This document shows positions 35,518 to 43,485 of a stretch of 64,000 nt of DNA, piece by piece. The stretch spans positions 1 through 64,000 of the forward strand of contig PAQV01000087.1 in assembly GCA_002709405.1 (NCBI GenBank), read 5' to 3'. How positions within the stretch are numbered: the stretch's first letter is position 1; each line of letters opens with the position of its first letter. The position numbers and the translations under genes were made by a program. The notes beneath the pieces were generated by a model. That model saw nothing but the letters and a program-made list of their open reading frames with translations. It did not search any database and was not told where the DNA came from. Origin of the DNA: Paracoccaceae bacterium. GTDB lineage: Bacteria > Pseudomonadota > Alphaproteobacteria > Rhodobacterales > Rhodobacteraceae.

Positions 35518-35653
35518 GTCTGGGGATCCTGTGGTGGTCTGGGGAAAGGGCACGACAGGTCCTTTCCCGGGGGCCGCAGGTTCAGACGGCGCGCGCGCAG
35601 GGCGGCGCGGTGGGCATGGAAGCGCCGCCAGGATTCACAGGCGCAAAGGCCCA

Positions 35654-36679
35654 TCACAGGTGTCCCGTCTGCAGCAGGATCTGTTTCCAGACAGCGGTTT
35701 CGTCAAAAAGCGTCCATTCCCGGCGCAGGGTCGGGCGGCCGCCGGTCAGGGCACCGAACTCGGCATGGGAAATCCCCAGGATGAACACCTCGGCCCCGGT
35801 GGGGGGTCCGAAGGCGCCCCAGCCGTCGTGGGTCCCGTGCAGGCTCCAGCGCAGGGCGGACCGGGGGGGCATCATCGGGTCGTCGCGCCCGATCTGGTGG
35901 TGGATGGTGAAGGTCGCATTGGGGAAGGACGCGCGCAGGCCCATCCAGAAGCGGTCGGCCCCGTCATGGGACAGGGTGTCGACCCCGCCGGGGTAGGACA
36001 GGTTGGCCGCCCGGTCGTAACCTTCGGGAATAACGGTGAAATCCGCGGCCATGATGCGGGTCAGGATATCGGCATGACGCTGGCCCCATGCGTTGTCGTT
36101 GCCGCTGCCCGTGTAGGGGCCGGCGACCTCGGTCGCGGGGGTGTAGGGCCGCACGCAGGCCTCGGGCCCGCCCTCGCGGGCGATCAGGTCGCGGGCATAG
36201 TCGCGCGGGTCGATGCCCAGTTGCCGGACGATGGCCCCCTGGTCGCGGATCAGCCATTCGTCGTTGATCTGGTTGGCGATGGCATGGCAATCGGCCAGGA
36301 TCCGGTAGTGCAGCTTGCGGCCCGTCGGCGCGCCGTAGACCCCCGGGTTGGCATGGGTCGCGGTCGAGTGCAGCCGATGCGACGACAGCATCCCGGCCTC
36401 GGGCGTGCCCGACCAGATGACATCCTCGCCGTAAAGCGTGCGGTCGGGGAACTCGGCCAGGGTCGCCATGGTCGCGGCGATCACGCCCTGGTTGCCCACC
36501 ACCACCGAGGCCGGCGACCGCACCACGATGTCGGGCGCGTAATAGTCATGCAGGGTGGCGATGCCCCGGTCTTCCCAGATCTCCTTGGTGATGCCGATGA
36601 TGTAATCGGGGAAATCGGTGAACTTGGCGTCAAAGCCGGTCATGGAAGCCGTTTGGGAAGCAGTTTGGGGGGCGTTCAT
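35654..36679 (-). CDS. NTF2/SnoaL-like protein, 341 aa (paralogue 1)
   Basis: The protein seems to have two NTF2-like halves: PDYIIGITKEIWEDRGIATL with DYYAPDIVVRSPASVVVG in the first and ADILTRIMAADFTVIPEGYD with RFWMGLRASFPNATFTIHHQ in the second. Fold relatives are SnoaL cyclases and ketosteroid-isomerase-like enzymes; a catalytic role here is unproven. The end (RREWTLFDETAVWKQILLQT) is a decayed form of the NWVMVDLL...LGVDVF motif shared by the three other copies nearby. The ATG overlaps the lacI-type gene stop (ATGA). Confidence 0.78.
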   Translation of the reverse strand: MNAPQTASQTASMTGFDAKFTDFPDYIIGITKEIWEDRGIATLHDYYAPDIVVRSPASVVVGNQGVIAATMATLAEFPDRTLYGEDVIWSGTPEAGMLSSHRLHSTATHANPGVYGAPTGRKLHYRILADCHAIANQINDEWLIRDQGAIVRQLGIDPRDYARDLIAREGGPEACVRPYTPATEVAGPYTGSGNDNAWGQRHADILTRIMAADFTVIPEGYDRAANLSYPGGVDTLSHDGADRFWMGLRASFPNATFTIHHQIGRDDPMMPPRSALRWSLHGTHDGWGAFGPPTGAEVFILGISHAEFGALTGGRPTLRREWTLFDETAVWKQILLQTGHL

Positions 36680-37695
36680 TGGGTCCATCCTTCGGGAATG
36701 CGGGCCGAGCCGCGCAGGATCAGGGGCGCGTCCAGCGCCTCGCGGCGCGGAGGCGTCGCCGGATCGGCGATCTGGGCCAGCAAGATATCGACCGTCTCGG
36801 CCACCATCGCGTTGGCGCGCTGGCGGATCGTGGTCAGGTTGTAGGCGAGCCAACCGGCGGCGGGCACGTCGTCATATCCCACGACAGATACGTCCCCGGG
36901 CACCGACAGGCCCAATTCAAAGCGCAGCGTGTCCATCACCGCCATGGCCATGTGGTCATTGGCCACGAAGACCGCGTCGGGCGGGTCCTGGGCGAACATG
37001 CGGCGGGTGGCGGCGCAGGCCTCGTCCAGCATGAAATTGCCGATCTCGCGGGCGTGCAGGGTGTGACCGGCCGCGCGCAACCCGTCGATGAACCCCGCCT
37101 CGCGGTCACGCTGGGTCGAGGCCCCGTCCCACCCGGCGATATGGGCGATCTTGCGGTGTCCTCCGGCCAGCAGCAGGTCCGCCACCTTGCGGCCCCCGGC
37201 GTAATTGTCCGAGGTCACGGCCGACATGTCCGGGTCGTCCTGCGAGCGGTTGAACAGCACCATGGGCACCCCGGCGGCCCGGCAGCGGGCCGACAGGTCC
37301 GACGACAGCGCGACCGAGGCGGCGATGATCCCGTCGACCTGGTAGTCCAGCAGCTCGTCCAGCACCGTGTCGATGTTGCCGGCGGTCTGGGCGGCCATGA
37401 AGATCAGCACGTGATAGCCCTCGGCCTGCAGCGCGTTCGACAGCCGCTCCAGCACGTCGGGATAGAACTGGTTGTCGAGATAGGCGACCACCAGCCCGAT
37501 GATGCGCGACCGGCCCGACACGACGGCCCGGGCCAGCGCATTGGGCCGGTAGCCCAGCTCGGCCGCCGCCTTGCGCACCTTGTCGGCGGTCTTTTGCGAC
37601 ACCGACGCGCCGGGCGTGAACACCCGGCTGACTGCCGACTGGCTGACGCCCGCGCGGGCCGCGACTTCGGCCGACGTGATCCTCCCCCGTTCCAT
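36676..37695 (-). CDS. LacI family transcriptional repressor, 339 aa
   Basis: The N-terminal helix-turn-helix ITSAEVAARAGVSQSAVSRV (residues 6-25) and hinge helix YRPNALARAVVSGRS precede a periplasmic-binding-protein-like sensor domain with IGLVVAYLDNQFYPDVLERL and DAVFVANDHMAMAVMDTLRF. It is encoded within the operon it probably controls, overlapping genes on both sides. The matching operators are most likely the inverted pair at 45899-45969 in the divergent promoter, which have the central CG and half-sites expected for this family. The inducer is probably the imported solute or a product of it. Confidence 0.93.
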   Translation of the reverse strand: MERGRITSAEVAARAGVSQSAVSRVFTPGASVSQKTADKVRKAAAELGYRPNALARAVVSGRSRIIGLVVAYLDNQFYPDVLERLSNALQAEGYHVLIFMAAQTAGNIDTVLDELLDYQVDGIIAASVALSSDLSARCRAAGVPMVLFNRSQDDPDMSAVTSDNYAGGRKVADLLLAGGHRKIAHIAGWDGASTQRDREAGFIDGLRAAGHTLHAREIGNFMLDEACAATRRMFAQDPPDAVFVANDHMAMAVMDTLRFELGLSVPGDVSVVGYDDVPAAGWLAYNLTTIRQRANAMVAETVDILLAQIADPATPPRREALDAPLILRGSARIPEGWTQ

Positions 37696-38462
37696 CAATC
37701 CGCCGTCCAGCCTCCGTCCACCATCAGCGCGCTGCCGGTGATCAGGGCGCTGGCCTCCGAGGCCAGGAAGACCGCCGCGCCCATGATGTCCTCGACCTGG
37801 CCGACGCGGGGCAGCTTGATCTTGTCCTCGACCCAGGCCCGGCGGACGGGATCGTCGAAGGTGGGCCGGGTCAGGGGCGTCAGGATGAAGGTCGGGCAGA
37901 TCGTGTTGACCCGGATGTTGCGCGGCCCCCATTCGATGGCCATCGCCTTGGTGAAGCCTTCGACCGCGTGCTTGGTGGCCGCATAGACCGCCCGGTCGAT
38001 CCCCCCCACGTGGGCCATCTGCGACGAGATGTTGATCAGCGATCCGGGCGTGCCGGCCGCGATCATGCCCCGGGCCACGGCGCGGGTCAGGAAATAGGCC
38101 CCCTTGATGTTCAGGTCGCTGACCGCGTCGAAATCGGGTTCGGTCGTGTCCACGGCCGGCGAATGGATCGCCAGCCCGGCCGAGTTGACCAGCACGTCGA
38201 AGGGCCCCTCGGCCGCCACCGCAGCCTCGGTCGCCGCCACGTCGGCCACGTCCAGCGCCAGGCTGCGCGCCGCCAGGCCCTTGGCCACAAGTGCTGCCTC
38301 CAGCTCGGCCAGCTTGTCCGTCGACCGGGCGGCCAGGGTGACCTCGGCCCCGGCTTCGGCCAGGGCCACCGCGCAGGCCAGCCCGATACCCGAAGAGGCT
38401 CCGGCCACCAGGGCCCGCTTGCCATCCAGCCGGAACGAAGGTGTCGTCGGCAATTCCATCAT
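37695..38462 (-). CDS. Short-chain dehydrogenase/reductase, 255 aa
   Basis: A classical SDR. The cofactor motif ALVAGASSGIGLACAVALAE lies near residues 17-36, NSAGLAIHS is the NNAG-type motif, S..(12)..Y...K is present as ISSQMAHVGGIDRAVYAATK (catalytic Tyr and Lys), and the C-terminus LASEASALITGSALMVDGGW is standard. It would oxidise or reduce a hydroxyl of the pathway compound with NAD(P). It overlaps both the LacI-type gene and the NTF2-like gene, which places it in the core of the operon. Confidence 0.93.
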   Translation of the reverse strand: MMELPTTPSFRLDGKRALVAGASSGIGLACAVALAEAGAEVTLAARSTDKLAELEAALVAKGLAARSLALDVADVAATEAAVAAEGPFDVLVNSAGLAIHSPAVDTTEPDFDAVSDLNIKGAYFLTRAVARGMIAAGTPGSLINISSQMAHVGGIDRAVYAATKHAVEGFTKAMAIEWGPRNIRVNTICPTFILTPLTRPTFDDPVRRAWVEDKIKLPRVGQVEDIMGAAVFLASEASALITGSALMVDGGWTAD

Positions 38463-39511
38463 CTGTCTCCCACCGCGAAGGGCAGGCGCCCGGGGACGCG
38501 CACCTTGTTGAACTCCCGCAGCCGGGCAAAGACATCGACCCCCAGCTGCCGGTAGGCATCCAGAAGATCGACCATCACCCAGTTCTCGCGGATCTTCCCG
38601 TTCTCGATCCGCCAGAAATCCAGGCTGCGCATGGTGATCTTCTTGCCCGATGGCGCGATGCCCATCCAGCCGTCATGGGTCACGGTCTGGATCATGTTCG
38701 GCCAGCCGGTGACCGCAGCATAAGGCCCGTCGCCGAAGAAATGGTAGGTGATGTCGTCGACATACTGGCCCCGGTCGGGCATGCCGTTCAGGAAGGGGAT
38801 CTGGTGCCAGTTGCGGAACCCCGCGATGCCCCGCCCGGTGCCGATCCCCGCCGGCCCGTACCAGGTCATGCGCTCGTGCCAGAAGCGCGGCATCTCCATC
38901 ACCTCCGGCCCGCCCTGGCTGGGATGACGCTTCATGTGCTCCAGCATGTCGATGATGTGCTGTTGCGACGCGCGCGAGGCCGCCTCGTCCCAGGGTCCCT
39001 GCACGATCCCGTCAAGCGTCGCCGGTCCCGGAATACAGAACTCGCGGCCCAGGCTGGGGGCCATCGGCCAGGCATTGGCCTGCATCATCACCTCGGGAAT
39101 GTCCCACAGGGTCTGGATCTCGGTGACCCGACCCGCCTCGAACCGGTAGAACTCGTGGAACCGCATGTGGGTCAGGTGCCCGGTCGGCGGAATATCCAGC
39201 CAGGGTGCCACGAAGGTGCCGACGTAATGCCCCCCGCAGCCGACCCAGTCGCCCCCGTCCTCGTCCAGTCCGCCCATGACGATCCAGTCCCGCCGCTCCA
39301 GGTCGGGCATCGCCTCCAACAAAGGCGCGTAGCAGGTCGCGTAAAACGCCTCCGGCCCCAGAAGGTCGCCGAAGGGATGCGGCATGTGCACCACCGCATC
39401 GGGCGCCATCACGCCCTCCAGCGCCGCCATGACGCCATCGGTGTCGAAATCGGCCATCGCCGCCCGCATCGGGACCAGGGCTGCCTTGTTGGATGTATGT
39501 ATGTCGCTCAT
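38459..39511 (-). CDS. NTF2/SnoaL-like protein, 350 aa (paralogue 2)
   Basis: Two NTF2-like units are recognisable: MAALEGVMAPDAVVHMPHPF in the first and FWHERMTWYGPAGIGTGRGI in the second, ending in RIENGKIRENWVMVDLLDAY and RQLGVDVFARL. This closing motif is shared with the genes at 40866 and 45985. No catalytic assignment is known to me for this arrangement; an isomerase, hydratase or ring-opening role is possible given SnoaL relatives. ATG 39511 was chosen from the family-like start MSDIHTS. The stop overlaps the SDR start. Confidence 0.8.
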   Translation of the reverse strand: MSDIHTSNKAALVPMRAAMADFDTDGVMAALEGVMAPDAVVHMPHPFGDLLGPEAFYATCYAPLLEAMPDLERRDWIVMGGLDEDGGDWVGCGGHYVGTFVAPWLDIPPTGHLTHMRFHEFYRFEAGRVTEIQTLWDIPEVMMQANAWPMAPSLGREFCIPGPATLDGIVQGPWDEAASRASQQHIIDMLEHMKRHPSQGGPEVMEMPRFWHERMTWYGPAGIGTGRGIAGFRNWHQIPFLNGMPDRGQYVDDITYHFFGDGPYAAVTGWPNMIQTVTHDGWMGIAPSGKKITMRSLDFWRIENGKIRENWVMVDLLDAYRQLGVDVFARLREFNKVRVPGRLPFAVGDR

Positions 39512-39513
39512 GT

Positions 39514-39538
39514 CTTCATCTTTGTGAAAATACGCATC
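39514..39538. repeat. Inverted partner of the repeat at 41440-41461
   Basis: CTTCATCTTTGTGAAAATAC and the five bases after it read, on the opposite strand, nearly like 41440-41461 (about 20 of 23 positions match). The two copies bracket the HisD-like gene and the small NTF2-like gene. Confidence 0.6.
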
Positions 39539-39555
39539 TCGCCCGCCGGATCCGC

Positions 39556-40866
39556 CTAGTCCGCCGCCTGACCATAGGCGACGTTCTTGCCGCCAAACCG
39601 CCGCACCCGGATGTTGCACTGCTCGGCATGGCCCACGAAGCCCTCCAGCATGCACAGCCGGGATCCATACGCGCCGACCAGGGCCGCCGCCTCGTCGGTC
39701 AGGACCTTCTGGTAGGAATGGGTCTTCAGGAACTTGCCCACCCACAGCCCGCCGGTATAGCGGCCGGCCTTCTTGGTCGGCAGGGTGTGGTTGGTGCCGA
39801 TCACCTTGTCGCCATTGGCCACGTTCGTGCGCGGCCCGAGGAACAGCGCGCCGTAGCTGACCATGTTCTCCAGGTACCACTCGTCCCGGTCGGTCATCAC
39901 CTGCACGTGCTCGTAGGCCATGTCGTTGGCCACCTGCAGCATCTCGTCGTGGCTGTCGCACAGCACCACGTCGCCGTAATCGCGCCAGCTGACCGAGGCC
40001 GTCTCGGCCGTGGGCAGGATCTCCAGCAGCCGGTCGATCTCGGCCAGGGTCTCTTCGGCCAGCTTGCGCGAGCAGGTGATCAGGCAGGCGGGCGAGTTGT
40101 AGCCGTGCTCGGCCTGGCCCAGCAGGTCGGTGGCGCAGAGCTCGGCGTCGACACTGTCGTCGGCGATGACCATGGTCTCGGTCGGCCCCGCGAACAGGTC
40201 GATGCCCACGCGGCCGTACAGCTGGCGCTTGGCCTCGGCCACGAAGGCATTGCCCGGGCCGACCAGCATGTGCACCGGGTCGATCGTCTCGGTGCCAAGC
40301 GCCATGGCGCCCACCGCCTGGATCCCGCCCAGCACATAGATCTCGTGCGCGCCGCCCAGGTGCATGGCCGCCACGATCGCCGGGTGCGGCGCGCCGCCCA
40401 CCGGCGGGGCCGAGGCGACGATGCGCGGCACGCCGGCCACGCTGGCCGTCAGCACCGACATATGGGCCGAGGCCACCATCGGGAACTTGCCCCCCGGCAC
40501 GTAGCAGCCCACCGATTGCACGGGAATGTTCTTGTGGCCGAGGATCACGCCGGGCAGGGTTTCGACCTCGATATCCGTCATCGAGGCCCGCTGGGCCTCG
40601 GCAAAGGTACGGATCTGGGCCTGGGCGAAGCGGATGTCCTCCATGTCGCGGGTGGACACCTTCTGCATCGCGGCCTCGATGTCCGAGGCGGTCAGGCGGA
40701 AACGGTCCGGCGCGTAGCCGTCGAACTTCTGGCTGAGATCCCGCACGGCAGCATCGCCCCGGCTGTCGATATCGGCCAGGGTGGTTTCGACCACCGCGCG
40801 GACCTTGGCGTCATCCTCGGCGCGCTCGGCCTCGGGTTTGCCCTGCTTGAGATAGGTGATGGCCAT
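39556..40866 (-). CDS. HisD-family dehydrogenase (not histidine biosynthesis), 436 aa
   Basis: A histidinol-dehydrogenase-fold NAD-dependent alcohol dehydrogenase. The zinc and catalytic residues of the family are retained: Gln and His in [12 protein letters not shown], Glu-His in [11 protein letters not shown], Asp in [17 protein letters not shown] and a C-terminal His in [10 protein letters not shown]. No other his gene is near. Catabolic HisD relatives include HpsN, which oxidises 2,3-dihydroxypropanesulfonate to sulfolactate; that is a possibility here, but no sulfo-lyase gene is in the window. The enzyme more generally should oxidise a primary alcohol in two steps to the acid. ATGA overlap with the next upstream gene. 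Confidence 0.87.
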   Translation of the reverse strand: MAITYLKQGKPEAERAEDDAKVRAVVETTLADIDSRGDAAVRDLSQKFDGYAPDRFRLTASDIEAAMQKVSTRDMEDIRFAQAQIRTFAEAQRASMTDIEVETLPGVILGHKNIPVQSVGCYVPGGKFPMVASAHMSVLTASVAGVPRIVASAPPVGGAPHPAIVAAMHLGGAHEIYVLGGIQAVGAMALGTETIDPVHMLVGPGNAFVAEAKRQLYGRVGIDLFAGPTETMVIADDSVDAELCATDLLGQAEHGYNSPACLITCSRKLAEETLAEIDRLLEILPTAETASVSWRDYGDVVLCDSHDEMLQVANDMAYEHVQVMTDRDEWYLENMVSYGALFLGPRTNVANGDKVIGTNHTLPTKKAGRYTGGLWVGKFLKTHSYQKVLTDEAAALVGAYGSRLCMLEGFVGHAEQCNIRVRRFGGKNVAYGQAAD

Positions 40867-41405
40867 CAGGCGTGCTCCTCCGTCGGGCGCGGCGGGGTTT
40901 TGTCGCCGCGATCATATGCTTCCCAGCCCTCGCCGCCGAAGACATCGACGCCGAGCTGGGCCAGGACGTGGGGAAAGTCGACCATGACCCAGTTGTCCGA
41001 GATCCGGCCGTCCTCGACCTTCCAGAAGTCCATGTAGCGGATTTCGACCCGCTTGCCGGTGGCGGCGACGCCCATGAAGGGGCCGGAATGGGTGGCCTCT
41101 TGCCGGCCGAAGGCGGCGGCCCATTCGCCCATGAACAGCCGGGCCTCGTCGACGCAGACCTTGTCGGAAAAGGCGGCCTGGAACGGGCGCTGCCAATTGT
41201 CCTGGAATTCGCGCAGGCCGGTCTTGGTGCCGCAGCCCTGGTTGCCCATCCAGCGGAAGGCGGGGCTGAAGAACTGGCCGATGTCGTCGATGCGGTGATC
41301 GTTGAGCCCGTCGACCATGCCTTCGATCACGGCCCGGGTGGCGTCGGTTTTCGACAGGTCGGTGTCACGGGTCAGGACGGCCTGTTCGGGGCGGGATCCC
41401 TTCAT
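40866..41405 (-). CDS. NTF2/SnoaL-like protein, 179 aa (paralogue 3, single domain)
   Basis: A single NTF2-like unit: [38 protein letters not shown], and the shared end [20 protein letters not shown]. It is about half the size of the other three paralogues and looks like their second half. Overlap of its stop with the HisD-like start by 3 bases (ATGA) suggests that the two products act together, perhaps on the same intermediate. A start at 41405 leaves a spacer that contains one arm of an inverted repeat and an operator-like sequence. Confidence 0.82.
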   Translation of the reverse strand: MKGSRPEQAVLTRDTDLSKTDATRAVIEGMVDGLNDHRIDDIGQFFSPAFRWMGNQGCGTKTGLREFQDNWQRPFQAAFSDKVCVDEARLFMGEWAAAFGRQEATHSGPFMGVAATGKRVEIRYMDFWKVEDGRISDNWVMVDFPHVLAQLGVDVFGGEGWEAYDRGDKTPPRPTEEHA

Positions 41406-41439
41406 GGGTGAGCTCCGTCTGCGTGGAGAGGGTGGATTT

Positions 41440-41461
41440 GCGTATTTTTGCAAAGATGAAG
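41440..41461. repeat. Inverted partner of the repeat at 39514-39538
   Basis: GCGTATTTTTGCAAAGATGA lies between the permease gene and the small NTF2-like gene. It is the near reverse complement of 39514-39538. Within it, 41438-41453 also resembles the LacI-type operator but lacks the central CG. Confidence 0.6.
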
Positions 41462-41487
41462 CAGGGGGCAGCGTGTCCGGACGGCGG

Positions 41488-42369
41488 TCATCCCTTGACC
41501 GCTCCGGCGGTGAGGCCCGAGACGATCTGGCGCTGGAAGACCATGACCAGGACGAAGAGGGGGGCGGTGGCAGAGACGACGGCGGCGACGGCGAACATGA
41601 CGTTGCCTTCGACCTGGGTGGAGCCGAGGAAGCTGGCGATGGCGGGGATCATCGTCTGGTTCTGTTCCGACAGCAGCATCGAGGTGACGGCGAAGTCGTT
41701 GTAGGCCAGCAGGAAGCTGAAGAGGCCGGTGGTGATGACCCCGGGCCACATGACGGGGATGATCACGTGGCGGAAGGCCTGGAAGCGGGTGCAGCCGTCG
41801 ACCATGGCGCTTTCGTCCATGTCCTTGGGGATGTTGAGGAAGAACGAGTGCAGCATCCAGAGCGTGAAGGGCTGGTTGATGGCGACCAGCACGACGATGG
41901 TGGTGGGCAGGATGCCCCAGACGTTCCATTCGAAGAAGGGCAGCAGGTAGCCCGAGACCAGGGTGATATGGGGCATGGCCCGGAAGACCAGGGCGGCCAT
42001 CAGGATCCAGAAGGCATAGCGCTTGCCCGAGCGGGCCAGGGCGTAGCCGCCCAGCGTGCCGAAGGTCAGCGAGATGATCACCGTGAAGAAGACGACGATG
42101 CCGGTGTTCAGCACCGCGCGCCAGAAGTCTTCCTGCACCCAGGCCCCGTAATAGCCCTGGCCGGTGAAGGCGGACCCGGTTTCGCGGAGGGTTTCCACCC
42201 CGCGCAGGGCGTTGGTCCAGTCGGCCTTGGAGAAGAAGTCGGCCTGGACCTTGAAGCTGCCCCAGAGCGTCCAGAGGAAGGGGAAGGCGGCGATGACCAG
42301 CCAGGCGGCGACCAGGGCAAAGGAGATCACCGTCAGGGGCGTGGTGCGGGAGAGGGCCTTGGTGGTCAT
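41488..42369 (-). CDS. ABC importer permease, MalG type, 293 aa
   Basis: A sugar-class (CUT1) inner-membrane subunit. Six membrane segments are predicted, the first at VISFALVAAWLVIAAFPFLW (residues 14-33), and the EAA loop near ESAMVDGCTRFQAFRHVIIP, which docks onto the ATPase. Length is normal for MalG/UgpE. It follows the MalF-type gene by 10 bases. Together with the binding protein and the UgpC-like ATPase it makes a complete importer for a carbohydrate-like or polyol-like solute. Confidence 0.93.
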   Translation of the reverse strand: MTTKALSRTTPLTVISFALVAAWLVIAAFPFLWTLWGSFKVQADFFSKADWTNALRGVETLRETGSAFTGQGYYGAWVQEDFWRAVLNTGIVVFFTVIISLTFGTLGGYALARSGKRYAFWILMAALVFRAMPHITLVSGYLLPFFEWNVWGILPTTIVVLVAINQPFTLWMLHSFFLNIPKDMDESAMVDGCTRFQAFRHVIIPVMWPGVITTGLFSFLLAYNDFAVTSMLLSEQNQTMIPAIASFLGSTQVEGNVMFAVAAVVSATAPLFVLVMVFQRQIVSGLTAGAVKG

Positions 42370-42379
42370 GGTGGTCTCC

Positions 42380-43420
42380 TCAATGGGCCTTGGCGGCCGA
42401 GGCGCGTCCGGCTTTCCACGTCCGGATCAGCACCGGGGTCAGCAAGATGGCCACGCCGATGATAGTCATCATCGAGGTCGCCCCGGCCGAGCCGTAGAGC
42501 GGGTTGCCGCTTTCGCGGAGGTCATTGAAGATGACGACGGACAGCGAGGTCGCGTGGGCCTGGGCCTGGAAGCTGATGATCGGCTCGAAGACGCGGAAGT
42601 TGTCCATCAGCTGCATCAGGGTGACGAAGGTGGCCAGCGGGGCCAGGTGCGGGATGGTGACGAAGCGCAGGCGTTGCCAGGTGGTGGCCCCGTCGATCAT
42701 CGCCGCTTCCATCGTGTCCTTGGGCACGGTTTGCAGGCCGGCGTAGAAGACGATGAAGCTGAAGGGCAGCGAATGCCAGATGCCGTAGACCATCAGCATG
42801 ATCCAGGTCAGCGTGGGCGAGGCCTTCAGGCTGAGCGAGGGGTCGTCGAAGACCCGTTGCAAGGTGGCGCCGATGACGCCGTCTCCGTCGACCATCCAGA
42901 ACAGGATCAGCGAGCCGACGAGGGGTGTCACGATCATCGGCAGCAGTGACACGAAGATCGTCGGGCCTTTCAGAAGTTTCGGCAGGCTGTTCACGCCGAC
43001 CGCCACGGCGAGCCCGAGGGCCAGCACGAAGGGGGTGACAACGGCCGTGTAGGTCAGGGTGAAGGCCAGGGCCTTGTAGAAGGGCAGGTTGTAGACCCGG
43101 GCCAGGAAGGTGCCCAGGCTGTCGGCGGCCCGCCATTCCTCGGCGATTTCGGCAAAGGCCAGGTGCGAGCGGTTGATATAGGTGCGCAGCCCGTTGAACT
43201 TGCCAAGCGGCTGGGCCTCGCGCAGGGCGCGGGTGGCCTCCTGGTCGACGGCCGAGGTTTCCTCGCAGCCGAAGGGGCCGCAGCTTTCCGAGACCACCAA
43301 CACCTGTTCGTGCTGGATGTGCAGCGACTGGACAAAGACCGACACGATCGGCAGCGCGATGAACAGGATCATCGCCGACAGGGTCGGCAGGATGAACCAG
43401 AAGAAGGTGCGGTCTTTCAT
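42380..43420 (-). CDS. ABC importer permease, MalF type, 346 aa
   Basis: The partner permease of the MalG-type protein. The first helix (FFWFILPTLSAMILFIALPI) is followed by an enlarged external loop of about 70 residues that contains a close cysteine pair (ESCGPFGCEETS), then five helices with the EAA loop at EAAMIDGATTWQRLRFVTIP. The cysteine loop is not usual for MalF and could form a disulfide-closed hairpin in the periplasm. ATG 43420 was chosen; longer frames run back through the binding-protein gene. Confidence 0.91.
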   Translation of the reverse strand: MKDRTFFWFILPTLSAMILFIALPIVSVFVQSLHIQHEQVLVVSESCGPFGCEETSAVDQEATRALREAQPLGKFNGLRTYINRSHLAFAEIAEEWRAADSLGTFLARVYNLPFYKALAFTLTYTAVVTPFVLALGLAVAVGVNSLPKLLKGPTIFVSLLPMIVTPLVGSLILFWMVDGDGVIGATLQRVFDDPSLSLKASPTLTWIMLMVYGIWHSLPFSFIVFYAGLQTVPKDTMEAAMIDGATTWQRLRFVTIPHLAPLATFVTLMQLMDNFRVFEPIISFQAQAHATSLSVVIFNDLRESGNPLYGSAGATSMMTIIGVAILLTPVLIRTWKAGRASAAKAH

Positions 43421-43444
43421 CGTGCGGCGCTCCGGTGGCTGGAA

Positions 43445-43472
43445 AAGGGGGCCCGGGTGGTGAGCCCCCCTT
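43445..43472 (-). terminator. Hairpin between binding-protein and MalF-type genes
   Basis: AAGGGGGC pairs with GCCCCCCTT (one bulged base) across an 11-base loop, just after the binding-protein stop on the minus strand. It resembles the hairpin after the binding-protein gene of the other two importers and may stabilise the upstream mRNA. Confidence 0.55.
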
Positions 43473-43485
43473 GGGGTCGTCGGGA

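Noticed and set aside
39556-40866. Biosynthetic histidinol dehydrogenase
   Set aside because: No other histidine gene is nearby and the gene is embedded in a LacI-linked catabolic operon.
41438-41453. Third LacI-type operator before the small NTF2-like gene
   Set aside because: It matches 12 of 16 bases but lacks the central CG and is better explained as part of the inverted repeat shared with 39514-39538.
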